A stretch of 64,000 bases of DNA from Mangrovimonas spongiae (GTDB lineage Bacteria > Bacteroidota > Bacteroidia > Flavobacteriales > Flavobacteriaceae): assembly GCF_003944795.1 (NCBI RefSeq), contig NZ_RWBG01000002.1:558001-622000 (forward strand), in the 5' to 3' direction. Every line of letters starts with the position of its first letter. The first letter of the stretch is position 1. The position numbers were made by a program, and so were the translations under genes. The notes below the pieces were generated by a model. That model was not told where the DNA came from. It was given only the letters and a program-made list of their open reading frames with translations, and did not search any database. Shown here piece by piece: positions 1 through 8,750 of the stretch.

Positions 1-222
1 CAAATTAAACTATCAGGAATAGATAACATAGGTTTAGTTAACAAAATTACCGAAGTTATTTCTTCCAACATGCACGTAAACATGAAAAGCATTAGTTTTG
101 AAAGCGAAGACGGTATTTTCTCAGGGAAAATAAATGTTGTAGTCAAGAACAGCGCCATGCTGAATAAAGTTATCGATAATCTGAAAAAAATTAATGGTAT
201 CGATAAAGTATCAAGAGTTTAA
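1..222 (+). CDS. RelA/SpoT (p)ppGpp synthetase/hydrolase, C-terminal end (partial)
   Basis: An open frame runs in from the left edge to a TAA stop at 220-222 and gives the last 73 residues of a protein. They read as an ACT regulatory domain: a beta strand (IKLSGIDNIGLVNKITEVI), a helix, then strands around SISFES and INVVVK and a closing GIDKVSRV. Such an ACT domain ends the long RelA/SpoT enzymes that make and degrade (p)ppGpp. A relA/spoT gene next to a Fur-like gene and purA is, from memory, a common flavobacterial arrangement, and this supports the call. The catalytic domains lie outside the window, so the enzyme cannot be assigned as synthetase or hydrolase from what is visible. Confidence 0.75.
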   Translation, partial: QIKLSGIDNIGLVNKITEVISSNMHVNMKSISFESEDGIFSGKINVVVKNSAMLNKVIDNLKKINGIDKVSRV

Positions 223-231
223 AAATAAGTG

Positions 232-239
232 TAACTTTG
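232..239 (+). promoter_or_regulatory. -7 promoter element of the Fur-like gene
   Basis: TAACTTTG matches the Bacteroidota sigma-A -7 consensus TAnnTTTG and ends 10 bases before the ATG at 250. No convincing TTG -33 box lies at the expected distance. It suggests that the regulator has its own start site although it lies close behind relA/spoT. Confidence 0.5.
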
Positions 240-249
240 CAAGCATATT

Positions 250-702
250 ATGAGTGTAAAAACCGATACAAAAAACCAAGAAATTGTAAAGAATGTGTTT
301 ACAGCCTATCTAGAAGAGAACGGGCATCGTAAAACACCAGAGCGCTATGCTATCCTTCAAGAAATTTATGATAGCGAAGAACACTTCGATATAGAATCGT
401 TGTACATTACAATGAAAAATAAAAAATATCGTGTTAGTCGTGCGACACTTTACAACACCATTGAACTTCTTTTAGAATGTGGCTTGGTACGTAAACACCA
501 ATTTGGCCAAAACCAAGCGCATTACGAAAAATCCTATTTCGACAAACAACACGATCATGTTATTTTAACCGATACAGGCGAAGTGATTGAATTTTGCGAT
601 CCACGCATTCAATCTATTAAAAAAACTATCGAAGACGTTTTCGATATCGAAATAAAAAATCACTCACTCTACTTTTACGGAAACCGAAAAAAAACAACAT
701 AA
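250..702 (+). CDS. Fur family transcriptional regulator
   Basis: A 150-residue protein with the Fur fold: an N-terminal winged helix (about residues 20-85, with [11 protein letters not shown] and [12 protein letters not shown]) followed by a dimerisation/metal-binding half with HDH at 101-103 and GEVIEF at 110-115. The family binds DNA as metal-loaded dimers and represses metal-uptake or peroxide-defence genes. The usual CxxC of the structural zinc site, which normally follows the HDH motif, is absent: the sequence there is [10 protein letters not shown]. Sensing iron, zinc, manganese or peroxide are all possible, so no subtype is given. It sits 13 bases before purA and is probably cotranscribed with it. 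The start is the ATG 10 bases after a -7 element. Confidence 0.85.
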   Translation: MSVKTDTKNQEIVKNVFTAYLEENGHRKTPERYAILQEIYDSEEHFDIESLYITMKNKKYRVSRATLYNTIELLLECGLVRKHQFGQNQAHYEKSYFDKQHDHVILTDTGEVIEFCDPRIQSIKKTIEDVFDIEIKNHSLYFYGNRKKTT

Positions 703-714
703 CTTTATACTATA

Positions 715-1986
715 ATGGCGGTAGATTTACTACTTGGATTACAATGGGGAGACGAAGGCAAAGGTAAAATTGTCGATGTTCTTACCTCCAAATACAATAT
801 TATTGCCCGTTTTCAAGGCGGCCCAAACGCAGGACACACATTAGTTTTTAACGGAAAGAAACATGTGCTTCATACCATCCCATCAGGGATTTTTCATGAA
901 GATGCTATTAATTTAGTTGGAAACGGTGTTGTAATAGACCCTGTTATCTTTAAAAAAGAGTTAGACAAGTTAACTGAGCAAGGTGTAGATTACAAAAAAA
1001 ACCTGCTTATCTCCAGAAAAGCACACGTTATACTACCAACTCATAGACTTTTAGATGCGGCCAGCGAAACCTCCAAAGGGAAAGCTAAAATTGGTTCTAC
1101 ACTTAAAGGTATTGGCCCGACTTATATGGATAAAACCGGCAGAAATGGTATTCGTGTTGGCGACTTAGAAATGAATGATTGGAAAGAAAAATACCGCGCT
1201 TTAGCCAATAAGCACGAAGCCATGATAGATTTCTACAATGTAGATATTCAATACGATTTAGACGAGCTTGAAGCAGAGTTTTTTGAAGGTGTAGAACAAC
1301 TAAAAACATTGCAGTTTATTGACTCCGAAGAATATGTTTTTCAAGCACAAAAAGCAGAAAAAAGTATCCTTGCAGAAGGCGCTCAAGGTTCGTTATTAGA
1401 TATCGATTTTGGCACCTATCCATTTGTAACCTCATCAAATACAACTGCTGCTGGCGCGTGTACTGGTTTAGGTATTGCTCCTAATAAAATCGGCGATGTT
1501 TTTGGTATTTTTAAAGCTTATACCACACGTGTAGGCTCGGGACCGTTCCCTACCGAATTATTCGATGAAGATGGTGCTACCATGGCAAAAGTTGGTAACG
1601 AATTTGGCGCAACTACAGGACGTCCAAGACGTTGTGGCTGGTTAGATTTAGTAGCCTTAAAATACGCTTGCCAAGTAAATGGCGTAACACAGTTAATGAT
1701 GATGAAAGCCGATGTGTTGTCAGGTTTCGAAACGCTAAAAGTATGCACCGCTTACAATTACAAAGGCAAAACCATCACACATTTACCTTACAATATCGAA
1801 GAAGAGAATGTATCGCCTATTTATTCCGAAATGGCAGGTTGGAAAGCCGATTTAACAAGCATGAGTGAAGCTTCACAATTACCAAAAGCACTTAACGAGT
1901 ATATCGATTTTCTTGAAAAAGAACTTGAAATCCCTATTAAAATTGTATCTGTTGGCCCAGACAGAAAACAAACTATTTTTAGGTAA
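715..1986 (+). CDS. purA: Adenylosuccinate synthetase
   Basis: A 423-residue protein of normal length for PurA, which joins IMP and aspartate using GTP to give adenylosuccinate, the first committed step from IMP to AMP in the cytoplasm. Visible signatures are the P-loop WGDEGKGK (11-18), GGPNAGHT (35-42) with the catalytic histidine, the switch-region GIGPTYMDK, EGAQGSLLDIDFGTYPFVT, and the GRPRRCGWLD segment near residue 300. It follows the Fur-like gene by 12 bases and is followed by a strong terminator, so it ends that transcription unit. Identification is secure. Confidence 0.98.
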   Translation: MAVDLLLGLQWGDEGKGKIVDVLTSKYNIIARFQGGPNAGHTLVFNGKKHVLHTIPSGIFHEDAINLVGNGVVIDPVIFKKELDKLTEQGVDYKKNLLISRKAHVILPTHRLLDAASETSKGKAKIGSTLKGIGPTYMDKTGRNGIRVGDLEMNDWKEKYRALANKHEAMIDFYNVDIQYDLDELEAEFFEGVEQLKTLQFIDSEEYVFQAQKAEKSILAEGAQGSLLDIDFGTYPFVTSSNTTAAGACTGLGIAPNKIGDVFGIFKAYTTRVGSGPFPTELFDEDGATMAKVGNEFGATTGRPRRCGWLDLVALKYACQVNGVTQLMMMKADVLSGFETLKVCTAYNYKGKTITHLPYNIEEENVSPIYSEMAGWKADLTSMSEASQLPKALNEYIDFLEKELEIPIKIVSVGPDRKQTIFR

Positions 1987-2011
1987 AATAAAGAATAATC
2001 TATCACACAAA

Positions 2012-2043
2012 AGCTCTACTAGAATTAGTGGAGCTTTTTTTAT
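2012..2043 (+). terminator. Rho-independent terminator after purA
   Basis: A 9-bp stem (AGCTCTACT paired with AGTGGAGCT, one G-T wobble) with a 6-base loop is followed by seven T residues. It lies 25 bases after the purA stop and separates that unit from the OstA-like gene. Confidence 0.85.
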
Positions 2044-2090
2044 TTATATTAAAAAAATCATAACAACGAAACTCCCAACGTATAAATCCT

Positions 2091-2098
2091 TATTTTTG
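2091..2098 (+). promoter_or_regulatory. -7 promoter element of the OstA-like gene
   Basis: TATTTTTG fits TAnnTTTG and ends 17 bases before the ATG at 2116. It lies just past the purA terminator, where a new promoter is expected. No clear -33 box is seen. Confidence 0.5.
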
Positions 2099-2115
2099 AA
2101 CTCAAATTCAAGGTA

Positions 2116-3930
2116 ATGAAAATAACCAAGCACTTGTTTTTTAGCCTACTACTCATCCTCCTACTTTCAGGAGTTAGTAATGCACAAGAACAAAAGCGTA
2201 TTCAAATAAAATATTCTGGTTTTTTAGAGTTTAACGATAACGAAACACCAGGGCTAAAAGTCATGACACGTGATGATAAACAACAAATTCATGTTATTCA
2301 TGAAGGTGTAAACATGTGGTGCGATCAAGCCTTACTGTATAGTGACGACAACTTTATTGAAGCCTATGGTCACGTAAAAATGAAACAAGGCGACACCATT
2401 AATATGAATGCCAAGTACGTGGAGTACAGTGGCCAAACTAAACTAGCTTTTGCTAGCGGCGATGTTGTTTTAACCGACCCGAACTCTAAACTCACTACTG
2501 ACACCTTATATTTTGATAGAGTAAAACAGGAATCTTATTATAAAAGTGGCGGGAAAGTTGTGCGTGATTCATCGGGAACGATAACCAGTAAAATTGGCCG
2601 TTATTATATGGATAATAGCAAATACCAGTTTGTTCAAGATGTGATTTTAGTTCATCCAGACTATAATATTAATACCAATCAACTAGATTTTTATTCCGAA
2701 ACAGGATACGCTTATTTATACGGCCCCTCAACCATCACAACTTCAGACAGTAAAACCTACTGCGAAAGAGGGTTTTACGATACCGAAAGAAAACAAGGCT
2801 ACGGGATTAAAAAAACACGTATAGATTACGACAATCGTATTTTTGAAGGCGACAGTATGTACTTTGACAATACGCGAAGTTTTGCTTCTGCCACAAATAA
2901 TATTAAAGTTACCGACACCGCAAATAATAGTGTTATTAAAGGGCATTATGCCGAAGTTTACAAAAACAAAGACTCCGTTTTTATTACCAAGAGAGCATTA
3001 GCCATTACGGTACAAGAAAACGATTCGGCATACATGCATGCCGATACCCTCATGGTTACAGGAAAACCTGAAAGTAGAATTACAAGAGCGTTTAGAAATG
3101 TTAAATTATACAAAAGCGATTTAAGTGGTAAATCCGACTCCATTCATGTAGACCATAAAAGTGGCTTAACACAACTAATAAACTTATCCAGATTAAGCTC
3201 ACAAGATGCCTTTGCCACTAAGCGAAGACCTATATTATGGAATGAAGGCAACCAAATGACGGGCGATACTATTCATATTAAATCCAATCCAAAAACCGAA
3301 AAAATTGATTCGCTTTTTGTCTTTTACGATGCCTTTTTAATCAGTAAAGACACTGTTAGTGAAGATAGTTATAACCAAATAAAAGGAAAAGAACTTATTG
3401 GGTTGTTTAATGATGAGAACAAACTAAAACAAGTCGATTTAATTAAAAACGCCGAATCTATTTTCTTTTCTAGAAACGATGAGCAAGAGCTTATAGGTAT
3501 TGATAAAGCCAAAGCAGGCAGTATAAAGATTAATTTTAAAAACGGTGAAGTTGAACGTTATTACAGATATAATCAAATAGATGCTAAAATTTATCCGGAA
3601 TCTGATTTTCCTAAAAATGCGAGAAAGCTTCGCGGATTTGTTTGGCGTGAAGACGAAAGACCTAAAAGCGTGGAAGATTTATTTAGTGATGACCCTCCGT
3701 TAGAGCTTCCTACCATTCAAGGCTTAGAACCTTACGTACCTCAAGAAGAGTTTTTTGATGCCTCTATGCTTAAACGCATTAAAAAAGCTGAGGAAGCTGA
3801 AGAAAAAAAACAAAACAACCCTAATAACCTTAACAAACCTTTAAAAGCATCGAGAAAACTTCCAAAAAACGTTTTAAAAAAAATAAATCCGGAAAAAAGC
3901 AAGAAAAAAGATAAAGAAGAAAACAACTAA
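2116..3930 (+). CDS. OstA/LptA-like periplasmic protein
   Basis: A 604-residue protein with a cleavable signal peptide (hydrophobic residues 8-19, likely cut after SNA at 23). The region after it has the repetitive beta-strand pattern of the OstA/LptA family (for example NFIEAYGHVKMKQGDTINMNAKYVEYSG), which forms the periplasmic bridge that carries lipopolysaccharide to the outer membrane. It is much longer than E. coli LptA (about 185 residues) and has a lysine-rich C-terminal tail after about residue 555. A role in LPS transport is inferred from the family. It begins a forward run of envelope and metabolic genes; the aminotransferase gene starts 27 bases downstream. Confidence 0.8.
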   Translation: MKITKHLFFSLLLILLLSGVSNAQEQKRIQIKYSGFLEFNDNETPGLKVMTRDDKQQIHVIHEGVNMWCDQALLYSDDNFIEAYGHVKMKQGDTINMNAKYVEYSGQTKLAFASGDVVLTDPNSKLTTDTLYFDRVKQESYYKSGGKVVRDSSGTITSKIGRYYMDNSKYQFVQDVILVHPDYNINTNQLDFYSETGYAYLYGPSTITTSDSKTYCERGFYDTERKQGYGIKKTRIDYDNRIFEGDSMYFDNTRSFASATNNIKVTDTANNSVIKGHYAEVYKNKDSVFITKRALAITVQENDSAYMHADTLMVTGKPESRITRAFRNVKLYKSDLSGKSDSIHVDHKSGLTQLINLSRLSSQDAFATKRRPILWNEGNQMTGDTIHIKSNPKTEKIDSLFVFYDAFLISKDTVSEDSYNQIKGKELIGLFNDENKLKQVDLIKNAESIFFSRNDEQELIGIDKAKAGSIKINFKNGEVERYYRYNQIDAKIYPESDFPKNARKLRGFVWREDERPKSVEDLFSDDPPLELPTIQGLEPYVPQEEFFDASMLKRIKKAEEAEEKKQNNPNNLNKPLKASRKLPKNVLKKINPEKSKKKDKEENN

Positions 3931-3957
3931 GTTTTTTAAATAAAGTAACTATAAATA

Positions 3958-5169
3958 TTGATTTCAGATTTCTTAAAATACCAAGCACAAACCTCTACAC
4001 ATCCTTTAGCCATGGAAGTTTCTCATGCCGAAGGATCTTATATTTACGACACTAATAACAACGCCCATTTAGATTTTGTCGCAGGTGTTTCGGCTTGCAC
4101 ACTTGGTCACACTCATCCGAAGGTTGTTGCTGCTATTAAAGCACAAATTGACAAGTACTTACATGTTATGGTTTATGGCGAATATGCGCAAGAACCAGCG
4201 GTTGCTTTATCAAAATTTTTAGCCCAACATTTACCCCATTCTCTCAATAAAACCTATTTAACAAATTCGGGAACCGAGGCTGTTGAAGGCGCCATAAAAT
4301 TGGCTAAACGCGTTACTGGAAGACACGAAGTTATTGCTGCAAAAAATGCCTACCATGGCAATACTATGGGAGCTATGAGTGTTATGGGAATTGAAGAACG
4401 CAAACAAGCTTTTAGGCCACTTATTCCAGGCACGAAGTTTATCAACTTTAATTGTGAAGACGATATTTTAAAAATCACCCAGAAAACAGCTTGTGTTATT
4501 CTTGAAACTATTCAAGGCGGCGCAGGATTTATTGTTCCAAAAAATGACTTTTTAAAAAAAGTAAAAGAACAATGTAACAAAGTTGGTGCTTTATTAATTT
4601 TAGACGAAATACAACCTGGTATTGGTAGAACAGGAAAACTTTTTGGGTTTGAACATTACCAATGTACACCCGATATTTTAGTTATGGGTAAAGGTCTTGG
4701 TGGCGGTATGCCAATTGGTGCATTTACTGCATCGAGTAAGCATATGGATTATTTAACCAGCAACCCAGAACTTGGACATATTACAACATTTGGCGGACAC
4801 CCTGTTATTGCCGCCGCTGCCTTAGCTACACTTAAAGAGGTTATAGAAAGTAACCTAATATCTGAAACCTTAACAAAAGAAACCATTTTTCGAGAACATT
4901 TAAAACACCCTTTAATAAAAGAAATTCGTGGAAAAGGCCTAATGCTTGCTGCCATAACACCTTCTAGCGAAATAACCAACCGGGTTATATTACGATGTAA
5001 AGAGCTAGGGCTTATTTTGTTTTGGTTGCAATTCGAACCCAAAGCCATACGTATAACGCCACCACTAACCATATCTAGAAAAGAAATTATAACAGGCTGT
5101 CAAATTATTATTGATGTTTTAAATGAAATAAACAACACTCAATCCACTAAATTTCAGCAACTTAAATAA
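3958..5169 (+). CDS. Class III pyridoxal-phosphate aminotransferase
   Basis: A 403-residue fold-type I PLP enzyme resembling acetylornithine/4-aminobutyrate aminotransferases. Visible residues are NSGTEA (103-108, phosphate binding), LDEIQ with the PLP-contacting aspartate at 216, and the Schiff-base lysine K245 in LVMGKGLGGG. The substrate cannot be named from sequence; being away from arginine genes argues against a simple ArgD assignment. The start is a TTG at 3958: the next in-frame ATG would remove 18 residues of a well-conserved N-terminus, so the TTG is preferred. It probably shares a transcript with the OstA-like gene. Confidence 0.85.
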   Translation: MISDFLKYQAQTSTHPLAMEVSHAEGSYIYDTNNNAHLDFVAGVSACTLGHTHPKVVAAIKAQIDKYLHVMVYGEYAQEPAVALSKFLAQHLPHSLNKTYLTNSGTEAVEGAIKLAKRVTGRHEVIAAKNAYHGNTMGAMSVMGIEERKQAFRPLIPGTKFINFNCEDDILKITQKTACVILETIQGGAGFIVPKNDFLKKVKEQCNKVGALLILDEIQPGIGRTGKLFGFEHYQCTPDILVMGKGLGGGMPIGAFTASSKHMDYLTSNPELGHITTFGGHPVIAAAALATLKEVIESNLISETLTKETIFREHLKHPLIKEIRGKGLMLAAITPSSEITNRVILRCKELGLILFWLQFEPKAIRITPPLTISRKEIITGCQIIIDVLNEINNTQSTKFQQLK

Positions 5170-5277
5170 AACAAAACAATCATTGTTGATTAATCTGTTG
5201 AAAACATTTACCTCATCTAAACAAAACAAGGCAAATAGTACCCTACATTTATTCATGTAAATATATAACGTGTGCTT

Positions 5278-6666
5278 ATGGAGTTAAATCCTAACGAAGA
5301 CAACAATTTACCACTTACCAAATTCGAATCAATGTTAAAAACAAATCATGTTTTGTTTTTTGACTCTGGAGAATTCGAAAACATAGTCCACCACTACTTA
5401 TCACAAGGAAAAGTAGCTCTAGCTAAAAAAGCGATTAAATTAGGACTAGAACAACACCCTACCTCAACCAACCTTAAGCTTTTTAGAGTTGAAGTTTATA
5501 TTTTTGAAGACAAATTAAATCTGGCCGATGAACTTCTAAATGAACTTCATGAATTAGAGCCTTTAAACGAAGAAATATATATTCAAAAAGCGAGTATACT
5601 TTCTAAATTAGACAATCACTCTAAAGCTATAAAAGCTCTAAAAAAGGCCTTAGAATTAACCGATGATGTAGCCGATATTTATTCTTTAATTGGCATGGAA
5701 CATCTTTTTCTAGACGAGTTTGAAGAAGCCAAATACTTTTTTATGAAATGCCTAGAAACAGACATGCATGATTACTCTGCATTATATAATATTATGTACT
5801 GTTTTGATTTCCTTGACCAACATAAAGAAGCTATTGAATACCTTACAACATATTTAGATAGCAATCCATATTGTGAAGTTGCTTGGCATCAATTAGGAAA
5901 ACAATATTTTTCTGTTAAAGATTACAAAAAAGCCTTAACAGCTTTTGATTTTGCCATAATTTCTGATGATCGTTTTATTGGTGCTTATCTAGAAAAAGGT
6001 AAAGTTTTAGAAAAACTTAAAAACTACAAAGAAGCCCTAGAATGCTATGTTTTAAGTTTAAATCTAGATGACCCAACATCATTTGCACTTTTAAGGATTG
6101 GGTTTTGTCATGAAAAATTAGGAGAGAAAGACTTAGCGGTGCAATATTATAAAAAGACTATTCACGAAGATCCTTTATTAGATAAAGGTTGGATAGCTAT
6201 TACCAAATTCTACACCAAGCAACAAAATTATCAAAAAGCGCTTTATTACATAAATAAAGCCATTAACATTGATGGTGACAATGTGGTATACTGGAAGCAT
6301 TATGCCAAAATAAACCATAGACTTAATTTTTTAGAAGAAGCAGAACGCGGCTATAAAAAAGCTTTAGAACTTGGTAATTACGAACTAGATACATGGCTGT
6401 TAAGAGCCGATATACTTTTACGTCTAGGCGAACCTAATGCAGCAATTCAAAGTCTTTTACAAGCCTCAGAGTTTTACCCAGAAAATGCTGAAATAGAATA
6501 CCGCTTATCTGGACTATACTATACCACACATGAAAATGATAAAGGCCAATATCATTTAAAAAATGCTTTAACTCATAATCATGAATATGCCTTTATTCTA
6601 GAAGAACTTTTCCCAAAGGTTGTAAACAAACCTCAAGTTAAAAACTTATTAAAAGCCACATCTTAA
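5278..6666 (+). CDS. Tetratricopeptide repeat protein
   Basis: A 462-residue protein made almost entirely of TPR helical pairs, with recognisable repeats such as YKKALTAFDFAI, YKEALECYVLSLNLD, YQKALYYINKAINID and AERGYKKALELG. TPR arrays bind partner proteins; nothing here names the partner. No signal peptide is apparent, so it is probably cytoplasmic. I chose the ATG at 5278 rather than the in-frame GTG six bases upstream. It lies between the aminotransferase and the DUF368 pair, in a run I recall as conserved in flavobacteria, but the sequence gives no direct functional link. Confidence 0.8.
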   Translation: MELNPNEDNNLPLTKFESMLKTNHVLFFDSGEFENIVHHYLSQGKVALAKKAIKLGLEQHPTSTNLKLFRVEVYIFEDKLNLADELLNELHELEPLNEEIYIQKASILSKLDNHSKAIKALKKALELTDDVADIYSLIGMEHLFLDEFEEAKYFFMKCLETDMHDYSALYNIMYCFDFLDQHKEAIEYLTTYLDSNPYCEVAWHQLGKQYFSVKDYKKALTAFDFAIISDDRFIGAYLEKGKVLEKLKNYKEALECYVLSLNLDDPTSFALLRIGFCHEKLGEKDLAVQYYKKTIHEDPLLDKGWIAITKFYTKQQNYQKALYYINKAINIDGDNVVYWKHYAKINHRLNFLEEAERGYKKALELGNYELDTWLLRADILLRLGEPNAAIQSLLQASEFYPENAEIEYRLSGLYYTTHENDKGQYHLKNALTHNHEYAFILEELFPKVVNKPQVKNLLKATS

Positions 6667-6691
6667 CCTATCGCATCTACTTAAAAATAGC

Positions 6692-6699
6692 TACCTTTG
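6692..6699 (+). promoter_or_regulatory. -7 promoter element before the DUF368 pair
   Basis: TACCTTTG fits TAnnTTTG and ends 21 bases before the ATG at 6721, so it probably drives the two DUF368 genes and aroE. Confidence 0.5.
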
Positions 6700-6720
6700 A
6701 CGTTAGATTAAAACCTAACT

Positions 6721-7728
6721 ATGGGAAGACATTTTTCTGATTACCTCTTTATATCTTTAAAAGGTATGGCCATGGGAGCTGCCGATGCTGTTCCTGGCGT
6801 TTCTGGCGGCACAATTGCTCTTATAGCTGGAATTTACCAAGAGTTAATCACCACCATTAGTAATATTAAACCTAAACTTATCACCACACTTAGAAAAGAA
6901 GGGTTTAATACGTTTTGGAAAGAATTAAATGGCAACTTTTTACTTGCTTTGTTAAGCGGTATTATTATAAGTTTTGTATCGTTTATGCGAGTAGCCAAAT
7001 ATTTAATCGAGTATCATCCTATTCTTATTTGGTCGTTCTTTTTTGGACTTATTATTGCAAGTATCTATTATGTAGGAAAGCAAGTCAATACTTGGAGTCT
7101 TTTAACAACAATAGCTCTATTAGCAGGAACTGCATTTGCATATTATATTTCTACGCTACCTTCTTTAGCAAGTAACAACAGTAATTTTTTTCTGTTTTTT
7201 GCTGGTGCCATAGCTATTTGCGCCATGATTTTACCCGGCATATCTGGCTCTTTTATATTAGTTGTTTTAGGGGCTTATAAAACACTAAGCGATGCAATAA
7301 ACGATTGGGACTTTAAGCGATTAGCTATTTTTGCTTTTGGTGCTGTTGTTGGCTTATTGAGTTTTAGTAAAATTTTAAAATGGTTGTTTAAACATTATTA
7401 CAACTTAACAATGGCGCTTCTAACAGGCTTTATTGTTGGGTCATTAAACAAAATATGGCCTTGGAAAATTACAGAAACTGTTATGGAAAAAGCTACAGGG
7501 AACATGATGCCTTTAAACGATTTAACCCCTTTAAATACCTTAAGCCTATTTCAGCAGCAAACACATAATTTTGACACCTATAAAGTGGTTGCCGAAAAAA
7601 GTGTTTTGCCAACAACATTTTCAAATATGAATGGTAATATTGATGCACACACCATAACAGCTGTTGGCTTAATGATTTTAGGTTTTGTTACTATCTTAGC
7701 TCTTGAAAAAATAGGCTCAAAAAAATAA
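6721..7728 (+). CDS. DUF368 membrane protein, PopT-type polyprenyl-phosphate translocase (copy 1)
   Basis: A 335-residue polytopic membrane protein with the DUF368 hallmarks: GMAMGAADAVPGVSGGTIAL near the N-terminus (about 15-35), the related second half-motif ICAMILPGISGSFILVVLGAY (about 161-181), and many hydrophobic helices. DUF368 proteins (PopT) were reported in 2022 as one of two families that flip undecaprenyl phosphate back across the inner membrane, so recycling the carrier for peptidoglycan and surface glycans. The inner repeat of the PGxSG motif fits the inverted-repeat topology of that family. A second copy follows after 5 bases. Function is inferred from family membership. Confidence 0.88.
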   Translation: MGRHFSDYLFISLKGMAMGAADAVPGVSGGTIALIAGIYQELITTISNIKPKLITTLRKEGFNTFWKELNGNFLLALLSGIIISFVSFMRVAKYLIEYHPILIWSFFFGLIIASIYYVGKQVNTWSLLTTIALLAGTAFAYYISTLPSLASNNSNFFLFFAGAIAICAMILPGISGSFILVVLGAYKTLSDAINDWDFKRLAIFAFGAVVGLLSFSKILKWLFKHYYNLTMALLTGFIVGSLNKIWPWKITETVMEKATGNMMPLNDLTPLNTLSLFQQQTHNFDTYKVVAEKSVLPTTFSNMNGNIDAHTITAVGLMILGFVTILALEKIGSKK

Positions 7729-7733
7729 CTTGC

Positions 7734-8750
7734 ATGCAAAGTACACGAACATTTAGAGATAAAATTTTCCTAATCCTTAAAGGGTTAGGCATGGGAGCTG
7801 CTAATAAAGTACCTGGTGTTTCTGGTGGTGTAGTGGCCTTCGTGGCAGGTTTTTATGAAGAATTTATTTACTCGCTTCAAAAAATAAATGGTAAAGCTTT
7901 TAAGCTCCTAATAAATGGAAGGTTTAAAGTTTGTTTTCAATATATAAACGGCCGTTTTTTAACATTACTATTTATAGGTATGATGATAAGCTATTTTAGT
8001 GTTTCTAAAATACTAGACTATCTTATAGAACATTATCAACTCTATGTTTGGAGTGTGTTTTTTGGCATGATTATAGGCTCGATATATTACATTAGTAAAG
8101 ATTTTAAAGCATGGAACTTTAAAACGTATGCAGCACTTGTAATAGGAACTATTCTAGGCATAAGCATTAGTTTTTTAGACCCTGCAAAAGAAAATGACAA
8201 CCTTTGGTTTGTACTATTTTGTGGCATAATTAGCGTTTCCGGAATGACACTCCCTGGGTTTTCCGGCTCATTTATCCTTATCCTTTTAGGAAATTACGTC
8301 TTGTTATTAGTCGATTCGGTAAATGCGCTTTACGATAGTATTTCCGATTTAGTTCAAGGTAATTGGGCATTCTTAAAAGACCCCGAACGTGTTAAAATGC
8401 TCAAGGTTTTAGGTGTTTTTACTGCTGGCTCTGTAATTGGATTAGTAACTTTTTCCCATATTTTAAATTACATTTTAAAACATTACAAAAATATTACAAC
8501 AGCATCTATAATTGGATTTATCGTAGGTTCTTTAGGCGTGGTTTGGCCTTGGAAAAAAACAATTTATAAAATGAATAATGATAGTTTCATTTTAGATTCT
8601 GCAGGCAAAAAAATTATCGAAAACTACCAACGTTATGTTCCAGAACTATCTACCGAAACCTTTACAGCTATCGGTTTTGTTATTTTTGGTATTCTTATTG
8701 TCTTGGCCTTAGAAATTTATGGGCAAAAAACCAGAAAAATCAATGGATAA
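7734..8750 (+). CDS. DUF368 membrane protein, PopT-type polyprenyl-phosphate translocase (copy 2)
   Basis: A 338-residue paralogue of the preceding gene with the same layout: GLGMGAANKVPGVSGGVVAF near residue 20, and ISVSGMTLPGFSGSFILILLGNY in the middle. The two copies have clearly diverged, so the duplication is old. It starts at the ATG at 7734, 5 bases after the upstream stop, and its own stop overlaps the start of aroE (ATGGATAA at 8743-8750), so translation of the three genes is probably coupled. Expected role is transport of the C55 lipid carrier; whether the pair acts as a heterodimer or on different lipids is unknown. Confidence 0.88.
   Translation: MQSTRTFRDKIFLILKGLGMGAANKVPGVSGGVVAFVAGFYEEFIYSLQKINGKAFKLLINGRFKVCFQYINGRFLTLLFIGMMISYFSVSKILDYLIEHYQLYVWSVFFGMIIGSIYYISKDFKAWNFKTYAALVIGTILGISISFLDPAKENDNLWFVLFCGIISVSGMTLPGFSGSFILILLGNYVLLLVDSVNALYDSISDLVQGNWAFLKDPERVKMLKVLGVFTAGSVIGLVTFSHILNYILKHYKNITTASIIGFIVGSLGVVWPWKKTIYKMNNDSFILDSAGKKIIENYQRYVPELSTETFTAIGFVIFGILIVLALEIYGQKTRKING

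Noticed and set aside
1103-1309. Antisense open frames inside purA and other genes
   Set aside because: They lie fully within strongly supported genes on the other strand or frame and have no recognisable product.
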